Positions 1 to 9,504 of a stretch of DNA of 31,480 bases are shown piece by piece. The stretch comes from Sulfurovum sp. (lineage in GTDB: Bacteria; Campylobacterota; Campylobacteria; Campylobacterales; Sulfurovaceae), in NCBI GenBank assembly GCA_023955225.1, contig JAGSGJ010000024.1:1-31480 (forward strand), read 5' to 3'. The notes beneath the pieces were generated by a model. The model was not told where the DNA came from. It did no database searches and was given only the letters and a program-made list of their open reading frames with translations. Made by a program: the position numbers and the translations under genes. The number at the start of each line of letters is the position of its first letter. Within the stretch, counting starts at the first letter, position 1.

Positions 1-331
1 CTACCACAATAAACAACAAGGCATTCACAAATATAAAACCTAGCATTTGAGCGTTTGAGACTCTACCGTCTACGGAAGGACGACCTTTTGTACGCTGGTT
101 AAGAATGTCAACATCTCTGTCAAGATAGCGGTTGACACCCATAGCAAAGTTTCGTGCTGTCACTGCTGCCAGTGTTCCTAAAAGCAATAACTTCCAACCA
201 AACCAACCCGACCCACTCTCATTATGAGAAGCAACAAGCATAGCTATGAAGATAAAGGGCAAAGAAAACACTGAGTGCTTGAACATGACCAGTTCTGAAA
301 AATAATTTAACTTCTCTTTAAAACGATTCAC
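1..331 (-). CDS. UbiA-family polyprenyltransferase, N-terminal part (cut by window edge)
   Basis: Only the first 110 codons are inside the window; the gene runs off the left end. The minus frame opens with GTG at 331, and an in-frame TAG lies two codons upstream, so GTG is the likely start. The visible protein has hydrophobic segments and the Asp-rich prenyl-diphosphate motif NRYLDRDVD followed by NQRTKGRP, which is diagnostic of the UbiA superfamily. These membrane enzymes join a polyprenyl chain to an aromatic acid in quinone synthesis. Campylobacterota make menaquinone by the futalosine route, so an MqnP-type role is the best inference, but UbiA-like 4-hydroxybenzoate prenyltransferase is the usual annotation. 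It lies 9 nt after the pssA-like stop and is probably co-transcribed. Confidence 0.85.
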   Translation of the reverse strand, partial: MNRFKEKLNYFSELVMFKHSVFSLPFIFIAMLVASHNESGSGWFGWKLLLLGTLAAVTARNFAMGVNRYLDRDVDILNQRTKGRPSVDGRVSNAQMLGFIFVNALLFIVV

Positions 332-340
332 TATCTAACT

Positions 341-901
341 CTATGGATGAGGGATTTTTAGTTTAGAGTTCAGGGACCATGCAATGATCAGTACTAAAAT
401 AGCGATAATATACCCACTGGTGATAACACCGTAAGCATTTAACAAATAGAGAATCCATAAAAGTATGGCACCTAATGGTGTAGGGACACCTTCAAAGTAT
501 TTCTCAACTTCTCCTACGTCTACCTTAAGATTGAACTCCACAAGTCTACGTAAGCCATTGATGATATACCAGATAAATACCAAACCTAACAACAGTTCTT
601 CTACACCTGTGACAGCACTATATTGTTTCACTGCATAAAAGAGTAAAAAAGCTGGCATCACCACAAAAGAGAGAAAGTCAGCAAAACTGTCAAGTTGGAT
701 ACCAAACTCTGTTGAAAGATTGTATTTACGTGCTAATTTACCATCTATGATGTCACAGGCACCACCTATCCAAGCAAAGACAATAGCCGTAAAGAAATCG
801 CCTTTAACGATGAAAAATATCGCCATAATACCTGCTGCGACATTCAAGTATGTCACTAAGTTCGCAATGTTAAAACGATTGTTCTTGTCAAATAAATTCA
901 T
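341..901 (-). CDS. pssA: CDP-alcohol phosphatidyltransferase, probably CDP-diacylglycerol-serine O-phosphatidyltransferase (PssA)
   Basis: A 186-residue polytopic membrane protein carrying the complete CDP-alcohol phosphotransferase motif: DIIDGKLAR, then eight residues, G, three residues, D, three residues, D (ending QLDSFAD, about residues 49-74). The catalytic aspartates are all present. The family transfers a phosphatidyl group from CDP-diacylglycerol to an alcohol. The LDSFAD followed by SF and P resembles type II phosphatidylserine synthases (about 180 residues in Bacillus) more than PgsA, so serine is the likely acceptor and phosphatidylethanolamine precursor the product. ATG at 901 is preceded by a good Shine-Dalgarno (AGAGGGG). 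A TAAAAT sequence at 933-928 on the minus strand could be its -10. The prenyltransferase gene follows 9 nt downstream. Confidence 0.85.
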   Translation of the reverse strand: MNLFDKNNRFNIANLVTYLNVAAGIMAIFFIVKGDFFTAIVFAWIGGACDIIDGKLARKYNLSTEFGIQLDSFADFLSFVVMPAFLLFYAVKQYSAVTGVEELLLGLVFIWYIINGLRRLVEFNLKVDVGEVEKYFEGVPTPLGAILLWILYLLNAYGVITSGYIIAILVLIIAWSLNSKLKIPHP

Positions 902-1045
902 TCATGCCCCTCTTTATCTATAGAAGTATTTTATCCTTTTTGGGGTTATGGTATGATTACGCTATGAGAAGTATTATACGTATTAAAATACAATGCAATC
1001 AATCACTAAATTATTTATGTGAAATACACTACAGTAAAGCACTAA

Positions 1046-1954
1046 ATGCCGAATCTTAAAACCTTTAAACAACTTGCGCTCATTGGTCCTACTGCATCTG
1101 GGAAAACAGCACTTTCCATCAAAGTAGCTCAGCAGATGAATGCCTATATCTTATCACTTGATTCACTCTCCATCTTCAAAGAGATCGATATTGTTTCTGC
1201 AAAGCCTACATTAGAAGAACGAGCCGGCATTGTACATTTCGGTATGGATTACCTCTACCCTAATGAAAGCTTTGATGTGACAACCTTTATCAAGCTTTAC
1301 CATGAAGTCCACACACACTGTTTAGAGGATGGGAAAAATCTTGTTATTGTCGGAGGGACAAGCTTTTACTTGAAGATGCTTATAGAAGGTATCAGTGAAT
1401 TACCTACCATTAGCAATGAGACAAAAGAAAAATCCCATAGCTATTTACAAGACGTACAAAAAACCTATGCTTGGCTTTACAATTTAGATGAAACATATAT
1501 GTCAAATATTGAACCTAATGATCCTTACCGCATAGAAAAAGCTTTGTATATCTACTTGGAAACCGGACTGACCCCTACACAATATTTTAAACAATTCCCA
1601 CCTCAACCCACCGTAACAGAACCACTTCCACTCTACCAGATAGAGATAGAAAGAGAGACCCTTCGTGAACGTATAGCCTTACGTGCCCATATGATGGTAA
1701 ACGATGGATTGATCGATGAGATATGTATGCTTGAGAAAAAGTATACACGGTCACCTAACTGTATGAAATCTATAGGAATTAAAGAGACATTGGCTTATCT
1801 GGATGGTATCTATGATAAAAAGATGCTTATCGAGAAAATTACTACCAATACTTCAAGGTTGGCTAAGCGACAAACGACATTTAATACCTCTCAGTTTAAT
1901 GATGTGATAAAAGGAAGTGTTAAAGAGTTGGAGAATATTTTAGTGAGAAGATAA
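1046..1954 (+). CDS. miaA: tRNA dimethylallyltransferase MiaA
   Basis: A 302-residue protein with the P-loop GPTASGKT at residues 14-21, the following ILSLDSLSIFKEIDI region in place of the usual DSxQVY, and IVGGTSFYLKMLIEG, all typical of MiaA. The enzyme adds a dimethylallyl group to N6 of A37 in tRNAs reading UNN codons. The length matches the family. A stop codon directly precedes the ATG at 1046, so no longer start exists; the Shine-Dalgarno is weak. The gene is alone on the plus strand, divergent from pssA, and converges on nuoN with hairpins between. Confidence 0.93.
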   Translation: MPNLKTFKQLALIGPTASGKTALSIKVAQQMNAYILSLDSLSIFKEIDIVSAKPTLEERAGIVHFGMDYLYPNESFDVTTFIKLYHEVHTHCLEDGKNLVIVGGTSFYLKMLIEGISELPTISNETKEKSHSYLQDVQKTYAWLYNLDETYMSNIEPNDPYRIEKALYIYLETGLTPTQYFKQFPPQPTVTEPLPLYQIEIERETLRERIALRAHMMVNDGLIDEICMLEKKYTRSPNCMKSIGIKETLAYLDGIYDKKMLIEKITTNTSRLAKRQTTFNTSQFNDVIKGSVKELENILVRR

Positions 1955-1979
1955 GAAGATACTTTTATGTATCTTCTTA
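1952..1979. terminator. Inverted repeat after miaA, 11-bp stem
   Basis: TAAGAAGATAC, loop TTTTAT, GTATCTTCTTA form a perfect 11-bp stem that starts on the miaA stop codon. It lies between the convergent ends of miaA and nuoN and can act in both directions. The stem is AT-rich and has no long T-tract on the plus strand. Confidence 0.6.
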
Positions 1980-1980
1980 G

Positions 1981-2007
1981 TAGTTATAGAGCAACGCTCT
2001 ATAACTA
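1981..2007. terminator. Second inverted repeat between miaA and nuoN, 12-bp stem with 3-nt loop
   Basis: TAGTTATAGAGC, loop AAC, GCTCTATAACTA form a perfect 12-bp stem, 6 nt before the nuoN stop codon. Together with the hairpin just before it, this is a tandem bidirectional termination or RNA-end-stabilising region for miaA and the nuo operon. Confidence 0.65.
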
Positions 2008-2013
2008 TGAATA

Positions 2014-3504
2014 CTAGTACCCGCTTGCACTTATCATATAGTATAGATAAGATAGTAGTGGCTGCACATAGAAGACAGCTGTAACTGTTGCAAGTGTTGC
2101 AAGACCGATGATAACCGTTAATGGTTTAGAAATGTTATAGTACACAATATCCACATCTTTTACCGGATCTTTCAAGAACATATATACTACCAGTTTCAAG
2201 TAGTAGTATGCAGCGATAGCTGAGTTAAGCCCCATCACAACTGCTAACCAGATATATCCAGCATTTACAGCTGCTTGCATCACATAGATCTTACCCCAGA
2301 ATACTGAGAATGGAGGTACACCCGCTAGTGAGAACATAAAGAGTCCCATAACTACTGCGCCCATAGGCATGATCTGGATAAGTCCTGCAAACTTCTCATA
2401 TGGGTGGTCATGACCTGCATCGAATCTTCTCTTTTTATGACGAGAGATCCATAACATCGCAAATGCCCCAAGATTGGTAAACATAAAGAGTGCATAGTAT
2501 AAGAATATTGCTGTGTTACCTTCTGTTGTATCTAGCGCCAGTGCTGCCATGATGAAACCAGCATGAGAGATAGATGAGTATGCAAGCATACGTTTTACAT
2601 CATCCTGTACCAATGCCATAATATTCGCAAGTGTCATTGTAAGTACTGCGATGATAAGAATTGTCCATCTTACCCACTCAATACCAAGGTCAATATACAT
2701 ACCAAAGAGTCTAATACTCACTACAAATGCAGCAATTTTAGGTACAACTGACATATATCCAGCTAAAGGTGCAGAAGCCCCTTCATATACATCTGGTGCC
2801 CATGTATGGAATGGGAAGAGTGAAAGTTTAAATGCAAAGGCAACAAGTAACAGTACAGATGAACCAAATATAGCGATCATCAATCCTGCTTCATTCAAAC
2901 GTGTAGCCATTACTTCTGCCACTTTATAAAGTTCTACAGAACCTGTAAGTGCATAAACAACAGCAGAACCCATCGCAAAAAATGCTGCTGCAAGTGCACC
3001 CATTGCAAAGTACTTCACTGCTGCTTCATATGAATTGCTTCTGTTATGAAGTGCAATCAGTGTATAGAGTGAAAGTGATGCTGTCTCAAGACCAACAAAA
3101 ATAAGGATAAGGTTATCAGTCGCTACCATAAACTGGAATCCTGCAATCATAAATAAGAAGAGTGCAAAGAATTCAGGATATGAATACTCATGGAATCTTT
3201 TTGATGTCAATGCAAGTGGTATGAATATCATTGAACCACCAATGATCATCAGTTGAGAAATGATGGATATACCATCAATCAACATTACATCAAAGAACCC
3301 ACGTTCGTTTACATTGAGTCCCAATACAGAACCAAAATCAATAAACAGTACTAGGATCGTCAACATTACATAAAGTGACTTATGTAATTTTCCATTGAGA
3401 AGGTCAATAATTAAAATAATCAAACCACCAGCAATAGCTATAAGCATAGGTGCCAGGGTAATAAGGTTCAGGCTTTCTAAACTCACATTAATTGGCTCTA
3501 ACAT
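2014..3504 (-). CDS. nuoN: NADH-quinone oxidoreductase (complex I) subunit N
   Basis: A 496-residue antiporter-like membrane subunit with about 14 predicted membrane segments. The conserved family stretch DVYEGASAPLAGYMSVVPKI, an internal LFPFHTW (family lysine helix region) and LAYSSISHAGF are visible. It is one of three antiporter-like proton-pumping subunits of the complex I membrane arm. Its start codon shares one base with the nuoM stop, so translation is probably coupled. It is the last gene of the operon, facing the tandem hairpins after miaA. Confidence 0.96.
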   Translation of the reverse strand: MLEPINVSLESLNLITLAPMLIAIAGGLIILIIDLLNGKLHKSLYVMLTILVLFIDFGSVLGLNVNERGFFDVMLIDGISIISQLMIIGGSMIFIPLALTSKRFHEYSYPEFFALFLFMIAGFQFMVATDNLILIFVGLETASLSLYTLIALHNRSNSYEAAVKYFAMGALAAAFFAMGSAVVYALTGSVELYKVAEVMATRLNEAGLMIAIFGSSVLLLVAFAFKLSLFPFHTWAPDVYEGASAPLAGYMSVVPKIAAFVVSIRLFGMYIDLGIEWVRWTILIIAVLTMTLANIMALVQDDVKRMLAYSSISHAGFIMAALALDTTEGNTAIFLYYALFMFTNLGAFAMLWISRHKKRRFDAGHDHPYEKFAGLIQIMPMGAVVMGLFMFSLAGVPPFSVFWGKIYVMQAAVNAGYIWLAVVMGLNSAIAAYYYLKLVVYMFLKDPVKDVDIVYYNISKPLTVIIGLATLATVTAVFYVQPLLSYLYYMISASGY

Positions 3505-5030
3505 TAGTTCACCTCCTTACTTGATTTTGCAACTCTTATCATATCTTTTGCCTCTTGCGTAATCGCTTTTTCATCCATAAAGACTAACAATGCTTTTACA
3601 GAGTTATCTATTGGGCCAAGTACTGGCTTAGGATATACACCTAGCCAAATTACAATGGCAACCAATGGGATAAGTGACCATGTTTCTCTACTATTTAAAT
3701 CTTTAAGTTTTTTGTTCTCTTCGTTATCTAACGGACCAAAGAAAGTACGTTTCATTACTCTTAGCATATATACTGCACCTAAGATAATAGATGTACCTGC
3801 CAAGATAGTCATCATTGGTGATACTTGGTAGAAACCAAGAAGTACAAGGAACTCACCGACAAAACCAATTGTAAGTGGTAATCCAACCGATGCCATCAAC
3901 ATGATTCCAAAAATAATCGCAAACTTAGGCATGACTGATGCAATACCACCAAATTCAGACATAAGTTTTGTATGTCTTCTCTCATAGATCATACCAACAA
4001 GCATAAACAGCGCACCTGAAACGATACCGTGAGACAACATTTGGAATACTGAACCGGATAAACCTTCTGCATTCATTGCAAAAAGACCAAGCATAATAAT
4101 ACCCATGTGTGATACGGAAGAGTATGCAATCACTTGTTTAACATCTTTTTGTGCGTATGCGATCATTGCTGTGTAGATGATCATAATGAGTGATAACACT
4201 GCAATTGGTGTAATCGACAAGACTGATGCATCTGGGAACATTGGAAGTGAAAATCTTACAAATCCGTATGTACCCATTTTAAGAAGTACCGCTGCAAGAA
4301 TTACCGAACCGATAGTTGGTGCTTGCCCGTGTGCATAAGGGATCCAAGTATGGAATGGGAACATTGGTACTTTAATGGCAAAACCAACAAAAAACGCTGC
4401 AAATAACCATAACTGATAATTAACAGGCAATACCAATGCATACCAATCTGTAATTGCAAAACTCCATATACCAGTAAGGTTATGGTAAATGTATGCAACA
4501 AATAACATACCAACAAGCATGATAAGTGATCCTGTAAATGTATAGAGGAAGAACTTAATAGATGCATAAATTCTAAGTGGACCACCCCATGCACCAACGA
4601 TATAAAGCATTGGTACAAGTGAAAGCTCCCAGAATACATAGAAGATAATAGCATCAAGTGCAACAAATACACCTACCATTGTCATCTCTAGGAAAAGAAG
4701 TGTCACAATCATATTTTTAATATTTTTTGTTTCACCCATACTTGCCATACCGATAAGTGTCATCAATGTTGTCATAAGAATAATGAACAATGAGATACCA
4801 TCAACACCAAGATAATATGAGATACCCATATCAGGGATCAAAGGAATCATCTCTACAAACTGCATTCCTGCGTTTGATGTATCAAAACTAAACCATAACC
4901 ATAAAGAAAGTAAGAATTCAATTGCAGCTACAGTAATACCATAGGCTCTTGCACTCTCTTTATCTACTACAAATCCTAACAGTGCTGCAACTGCCGGAAA
5001 GAAGACCAATATACTTAAAATATTTTCCAT
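3504..5030 (-). CDS. nuoM: NADH-quinone oxidoreductase subunit M
   Basis: A 508-residue antiporter-like subunit. It shows the family signature of TM helix 5 (FWELSLVPMLYIVG, with the conserved Glu), FPFHTWIPYAHGQAPTIGSV with LLKMGTYGF, and AYSSVSHMG. It pumps protons in the membrane arm between NuoL and NuoN. The gene lies 9 nt after nuoL and overlaps nuoN by one base. Length and motifs are ordinary. Confidence 0.97.
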   Translation of the reverse strand: MENILSILVFFPAVAALLGFVVDKESARAYGITVAAIEFLLSLWLWFSFDTSNAGMQFVEMIPLIPDMGISYYLGVDGISLFIILMTTLMTLIGMASMGETKNIKNMIVTLLFLEMTMVGVFVALDAIIFYVFWELSLVPMLYIVGAWGGPLRIYASIKFFLYTFTGSLIMLVGMLFVAYIYHNLTGIWSFAITDWYALVLPVNYQLWLFAAFFVGFAIKVPMFPFHTWIPYAHGQAPTIGSVILAAVLLKMGTYGFVRFSLPMFPDASVLSITPIAVLSLIMIIYTAMIAYAQKDVKQVIAYSSVSHMGIIMLGLFAMNAEGLSGSVFQMLSHGIVSGALFMLVGMIYERRHTKLMSEFGGIASVMPKFAIIFGIMLMASVGLPLTIGFVGEFLVLLGFYQVSPMMTILAGTSIILGAVYMLRVMKRTFFGPLDNEENKKLKDLNSRETWSLIPLVAIVIWLGVYPKPVLGPIDNSVKALLVFMDEKAITQEAKDMIRVAKSSKEVN

Positions 5031-5039
5031 TTTTACCCC

Positions 5040-6959
5040 TTAACCTATCATCGCTGAAATCGCAGCAATTACCAATAACAGTACCGCACCAACAGCCATC
5101 CAGTTTAGATAGTTTGAAAGGTTACCTGTTTGCATACTTCTTGTTTGATCACCAGTACCGTAAAGGAACTTCGCAATATTGTCTACTGTTGCATCTACTA
5201 TTTTTAAATCTACCTGTGTCCATAACTTCTCAGAGATCATCATATATGGTTTTGTAATAAATTCTTCATAGAATTTAGGCACATAATATTGATTGATAAG
5301 TAATTTATAGAAGAAGCCATTTGCAACTTTTTCAGATGGTTTAAATGCATGCTCACCTTTTCTCGCATATTTGTAATATGCCAAAGCAATACCAGATAAT
5401 GCAATAAAGATAACCAATAATCCAAGCCATACTGCAAGGTGATGTGTATGATCACTCATCTCATACTGTACACTTTCACCTATTTTGTAAATAAATGCTT
5501 TGTACTGACCCATAAACAAACCTGTGATCATCGCCAATATAGCCAATGGTGACATTGCTACAAGTACAAATTTGTACATTTCATGTGGGTGGAAACCAAG
5601 GGCTTTGTAACGCTCTTCACCGTGGAAAGATAAAAATACTTGTCTAAATGAATAAAAGGCTGTCATACCGGCAGTCAACACAAGAACACCCCATAACACA
5701 TAGGTACCTTCATTAAATGCTGTCTCGATGATAGCATCTTTAGAATAGAACCCTGCGAAGAATGGTAAACCTGCAAGTGCGATAGAAGCAATGGTCATAT
5801 AGATCCATGTACCTCTCATCACTTTATTAAGTCCACCCATTTTAAAGAGGTCAAGCTCATCATGCATAGCGTGCATTACGTTACCCCCGCCAAGGAAGAG
5901 AAGTGCTTTAAAGAATGCGTGCGCTGCAAGGTGGAAAAGTGCTATCCAGTAAGCACCAAGTCCTGCTGCTGCAAACATGTACCCTAACTGTGAAAGTGTA
6001 GAGTATGCAATAATTCTTTTTAAGTCACGTTCAACCAATGCCATAGATGCTGCGTAGAATGCAACAAATGTACCAAGAGATGCAATGAAGAAACTTACAC
6101 CTGCAACTTCTTCCATACTGTAAAGTGGATTGGCTCTAATGACCAGGAAAACCCCTGCTGTTACCATTGTTGCTGCGTGAATCAATGCAGAAACCGGTGT
6201 AGGACCTTCCATCGCATCTGTTAACCATGTGTGAAGCGGAAACTGAGCTGATTTACCCATAGCACCGATAAAGAGTGCAATCGCAGCTGATATTAAAACT
6301 GTTTCACCAAGATATGGAAGCTGAGCAAATACTTCATCATACTGAAGAGAACCTGTGTTCCAGTAAAGTATAAAGATACCGATCAACATACCAAGGTCAG
6401 CGATACGGTTCATAATAAATGCTTCGTTTGCTGCCCATGATGGAGAGATAGAAGGGTTTTCTTCTCTTGTCTGATCTGGCTTGTGATACCAAAAACCAAC
6501 GAGTAACCAAGAACACACACCAACACCTTCCCAACCAATGAAAAGGCCAAGGAAGTTATCTGACATAACAAGTATCATCATAGAGAATACGAAAGCTGAA
6601 AGATATGAGAAGAATCTGTTAAAACTCTTATCATGATCCATATAACCAATTGCATAAACATGAACGATTGTAGAAACCAAAGTAACTACCGTCATCATTG
6701 TCACAGAGATTTGATCAATAACAAAACCAAAGGGTACATTGAAATCTCCAGCTGAGATCCAGTCCATCATTCTTACATGTACAACCGTACCTGTTGTGTA
6801 AAGATTGTATGCCAATAGTGCTGAAGAGACAAAAGCCAGACCGATAAGTGCTGAACCTACAACACCTACATATATTCTTCTTTCACTCATGCCAAATAAA
6901 GCTGCAAAAAGAGAACCAACAAATGGTGCAAAAAGTGCTATATATACTAGATTTTCCAT
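5040..6959 (-). CDS. nuoL: NADH-quinone oxidoreductase subunit L
   Basis: A 639-residue subunit, the most distal antiporter-like protein of the membrane arm. FIGWEGVGVCSWLLVGFW, FPLHTWLTDAMEGPTPVSAL, LIHAATMVTAGVFLV and IAYSTLSQLGYM are all family signatures. The C-terminal region after the last core helix (about residues 530-639) would form the long lateral helix and its anchoring transmembrane segment. ATG at 6959 has a GAGAGG Shine-Dalgarno inside the end of nuoK. Confidence 0.97.
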   Translation of the reverse strand: MENLVYIALFAPFVGSLFAALFGMSERRIYVGVVGSALIGLAFVSSALLAYNLYTTGTVVHVRMMDWISAGDFNVPFGFVIDQISVTMMTVVTLVSTIVHVYAIGYMDHDKSFNRFFSYLSAFVFSMMILVMSDNFLGLFIGWEGVGVCSWLLVGFWYHKPDQTREENPSISPSWAANEAFIMNRIADLGMLIGIFILYWNTGSLQYDEVFAQLPYLGETVLISAAIALFIGAMGKSAQFPLHTWLTDAMEGPTPVSALIHAATMVTAGVFLVIRANPLYSMEEVAGVSFFIASLGTFVAFYAASMALVERDLKRIIAYSTLSQLGYMFAAAGLGAYWIALFHLAAHAFFKALLFLGGGNVMHAMHDELDLFKMGGLNKVMRGTWIYMTIASIALAGLPFFAGFYSKDAIIETAFNEGTYVLWGVLVLTAGMTAFYSFRQVFLSFHGEERYKALGFHPHEMYKFVLVAMSPLAILAMITGLFMGQYKAFIYKIGESVQYEMSDHTHHLAVWLGLLVIFIALSGIALAYYKYARKGEHAFKPSEKVANGFFYKLLINQYYVPKFYEEFITKPYMMISEKLWTQVDLKIVDATVDNIAKFLYGTGDQTRSMQTGNLSNYLNWMAVGAVLLLVIAAISAMIG

Positions 6960-6961
6960 TA

Positions 6962-7264
6962 TTATCCTCTCATGCTTGCTAGGTCATCTAAATCAAGACT
7001 TCCATATTTTTTATACAATACAATCAATATACCAAGTCCAACTGCCACTTCACTCGCTGCAATAGCGATAATAAAGAATGCAAACATTTGACCTGTTAAA
7101 TCATTGTAATAATGTGAAATAGCTGCAAATGCTATATTTACGGCATTAAGCATTACCTCTGTTGCGAAGAAAAGCATTAAAAGGTTTCTTCTTCTAAGTA
7201 CACCGATTAATCCTATAGAGAAGATAATCGCTGATATGATCAGGTAGTGAGAAAGACCTATCAT
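6962..7264 (-). CDS. nuoK: NADH-quinone oxidoreductase subunit K
   Basis: A 100-residue protein of three membrane helices, homologous to MnhC/MrpC. The two membrane glutamates needed for proton translocation, Glu36 (FFATEVMLN) and Glu72 (AASEVAVG), are at the same positions as in E. coli NuoK. The start overlaps the nuoJ stop by 4 nt, implying translational coupling. Confidence 0.97.
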   Translation of the reverse strand: MIGLSHYLIISAIIFSIGLIGVLRRRNLLMLFFATEVMLNAVNIAFAAISHYYNDLTGQMFAFFIIAIAASEVAVGLGILIVLYKKYGSLDLDDLASMRG

Positions 7265-7824
7265 TTTTCATCCTTTACTATCATAATTTCATCATCTGCA
7301 CTCATATCTTCAGTGAGACTTTGATCCATTTTTTTACCTGCGAGTATAATCCCTGCAATCATTGCTACTAACAACATTAACGCTGCTACTTCAAACGGTA
7401 CAAGGTACTTTGTAAAGAGTACGATACCAACATCTTGTGCATTACCTACACCTTCATGCATTGGGTAAAGTGCTTGTATACTCTCAGAAAAGATCGGTGC
7501 AGAAAACATAAGTACCAGTACCAATGCTGACAGTCCACCAAGTAAAAACACCAAAGTATTGTTTGTATTTTTCTCTTTGATATCTCTTGTTGCATCAAAG
7601 AACATCATTGCAAATGCGTAGAGAGCCATAATAGCCCCGACATAGACAACAAGTTGAACTACACCAAGGAAGTCTGCACCTAAGATGAAGAAGAATCCAG
7701 AGATAAGTACCATACCTGCTGCAAGTGATGTCATAGCGTAAAGTATGTTTTTACTCATCACTGTGACCAAGAAAAGTCCTATTGTTAAAGCCGAAAATAG
7801 GTAAAAGGCTACGATTTCATACAT
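7261..7824 (-). CDS. nuoJ: NADH-quinone oxidoreductase subunit J
   Basis: A 187-residue, five-helix membrane subunit. The stretch LGVVQLVVYVGAIMALYAFAM matches the conserved TM3 containing the pi-bulge. It joins the quinone-binding NuoH region to the antiporter chain. The C-terminus is a short acidic cytoplasmic tail. It lies 10 nt after nuoI. Confidence 0.95.
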   Translation of the reverse strand: MYEIVAFYLFSALTIGLFLVTVMSKNILYAMTSLAAGMVLISGFFFILGADFLGVVQLVVYVGAIMALYAFAMMFFDATRDIKEKNTNNTLVFLLGGLSALVLVLMFSAPIFSESIQALYPMHEGVGNAQDVGIVLFTKYLVPFEVAALMLLVAMIAGIILAGKKMDQSLTEDMSADDEIMIVKDEK

Positions 7825-7834
7825 TCTACTCTCC

Positions 7835-8458
7835 CTAATACGCTAGTGGCGTTTTTTTAATGTTTTCATCTGCATTTGGAGATACTGCACCAAATCCATC
7901 ATATTCTTGCTGTAAGTTAAGTTTGTCGATAGGTGTTAACATATCTTCAAAGAGTGAGAATCCAGCTCTTTGCTCTGAAGCATTCTCATAACGTGGTCCA
8001 TGAACAATAGCAAGTTCTGGACATACTTCTGCACAATACCCACAGAAGATACAACGACCGAAGTTAATCGTATATTCACTGACTTCTTTACGTTGATTTT
8101 CATCATATCTTGTATCCATAGAGATACAATTTGAGATACATATCTTTTCACAAAGACCACAACCGATACATCTGTAGTTACCTGACTCAAGTAATCTAAG
8201 CATGTCATGGATCGCTCTATATCTTGGTGATATTGGCATTTTTTCAAATGGATATTTTACTGTGTGCATCTGACCTTTGAAAAGTGCATTGATCATCTCT
8301 CTCATTGTAACCCATAGACCAACAAAAAGTTCACCTTTGACAGCTCTTTTAGCGACTTGTGAAAACTTATCCATACTAGATGTAGGTGTTGTTCCAACAT
8401 CAAGTGTTTTGTAGTTTTGCGTACCTACATTTCTGTTTTTAAATTGTTCTAAACTCAT
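7835..8458 (-). CDS. nuoI: NADH-quinone oxidoreductase subunit I (2[4Fe-4S] ferredoxin-like)
   Basis: A 207-residue peripheral-arm subunit. Two cysteine motifs bind the clusters of the N6a/N6b type: CIGCGLCEKIC (Cys97, 100, 103, 107) and CIFCGYCAEVCP (Cys136, 139, 142, 146). The first motif is followed by Ile instead of the common Pro and by an extra Cys111. The N-terminal 90 residues contain an amphipathic membrane-surface region. It passes electrons to NuoB. The Shine-Dalgarno AAGGGAG precedes ATG at 8458. Confidence 0.96.
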   Translation of the reverse strand: MSLEQFKNRNVGTQNYKTLDVGTTPTSSMDKFSQVAKRAVKGELFVGLWVTMREMINALFKGQMHTVKYPFEKMPISPRYRAIHDMLRLLESGNYRCIGCGLCEKICISNCISMDTRYDENQRKEVSEYTINFGRCIFCGYCAEVCPELAIVHGPRYENASEQRAGFSLFEDMLTPIDKLNLQQEYDGFGAVSPNADENIKKTPLAY

Positions 8459-8468
8459 ACCTGCTCCC

Positions 8469-9503
8469 TTATACCATCATCACTATTGCAGTAATCAAAA
8501 TATTGATCATTGCGATTGGCATCAATACTTTCCAACAAAGCCACATCAACTGATCTGGTCTAATATGTGGCCATGATGCTCTTACCCATAACATTAAGAA
8601 GAAGAAGAATGCAATTTTAAGGATAATAAATAACCATCCAAATGCACCTGCTACGTCAAATCCGCCCAAGAATACTATTGAAGCAATAATTGAAACTGTG
8701 ATCATATTTGCATACTCACCAATGAAGAACATACCCCATCTCATACCTGAATACTCTGTTGCATAACCAGAAACAACTTCTGCTTCATGCTCAAGAAGGT
8801 CAAATGGTGTTCTGTTAGTCTCTGCAAATCCTGCTATAAGGAATAGTACAAACGCTACTGGTTGTTGCCAAATAAACCATGAACCGATACCACCAGATTG
8901 CGCTTCATTAAAGTCAACAAATGACAATGAACCAACCAACATGATCGGTGCCAAGATAGAAAGCCCTGTAACTACTTCATAGGATAAAAACTGAACCGCT
9001 GTTCTTGCTGCTCCAATAATACCCCATTTGTTTGCTTGTGACATACCAGCAAGCAATGGACCATAAAGTCCCGCAGCCATCATACCAAGCACAAACAATA
9101 CACCAATGTTCAAGTCAGATGCAATAGACGGTACAAATATACCACCAAGCAAAGGAATAAACTCAGGAATCGTAAAGTCTGGGAAAACCGGTACAGCAGA
9201 AAGAGCAATAAATGCCGTTGCCGCTGTAATGATCGGTGCGATCATAAAGATCAACTTGTTTGCATTCTGTGGGATGATATCTTCTTTTGTGAAGAGTTTA
9301 ATACCATCTGCTGCAATTTGTAGTAAACCATAAGGTCCTACGTGCATTGGCCCAAGACGTCTTTGCATAAATGCAAGTACTTTTCTTTCTATATAAGTAC
9401 CAAAACCTGCAATTGCCGAAATCACAGCCAAGATAATCACGGCTTTGATAATGACACCTACGGCAGTTAGCTCTGGTAAGTTTTCTACAAGTGTTGTTTC
9501 CAT
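8469..9503 (-). CDS. nuoH: NADH-quinone oxidoreductase subunit H
   Basis: A 344-residue membrane subunit that forms the quinone entry channel with NuoB and NuoD. The conserved cytoplasmic loop MQRRLGPMHVGPYGLLQI followed by ADGIKLFTKEDIIP and the AETNRTPFDLLEHEAEVVSG stretch are intact. The gene starts one nucleotide after the nuoG stop. Confidence 0.97.
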   Translation of the reverse strand: METTLVENLPELTAVGVIIKAVIILAVISAIAGFGTYIERKVLAFMQRRLGPMHVGPYGLLQIAADGIKLFTKEDIIPQNANKLIFMIAPIITAATAFIALSAVPVFPDFTIPEFIPLLGGIFVPSIASDLNIGVLFVLGMMAAGLYGPLLAGMSQANKWGIIGAARTAVQFLSYEVVTGLSILAPIMLVGSLSFVDFNEAQSGGIGSWFIWQQPVAFVLFLIAGFAETNRTPFDLLEHEAEVVSGYATEYSGMRWGMFFIGEYANMITVSIIASIVFLGGFDVAGAFGWLFIILKIAFFFFLMLWVRASWPHIRPDQLMWLCWKVLMPIAMINILITAIVMMV

Positions 9504-9504
9504 A

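Noticed and set aside
964..1059. 31-codon plus-strand ORF overlapping the miaA start
   Set aside because: No Shine-Dalgarno, no recognisable peptide, and it lies in a short AT-rich promoter region; translational coupling to miaA is possible but not supported.
4301..4672. 123-aa minus-strand ORF in another frame of nuoM
   Set aside because: It lies wholly inside nuoM, whose protein motifs are intact, and has low-complexity Leu/His/Ser composition typical of an out-of-frame shadow.
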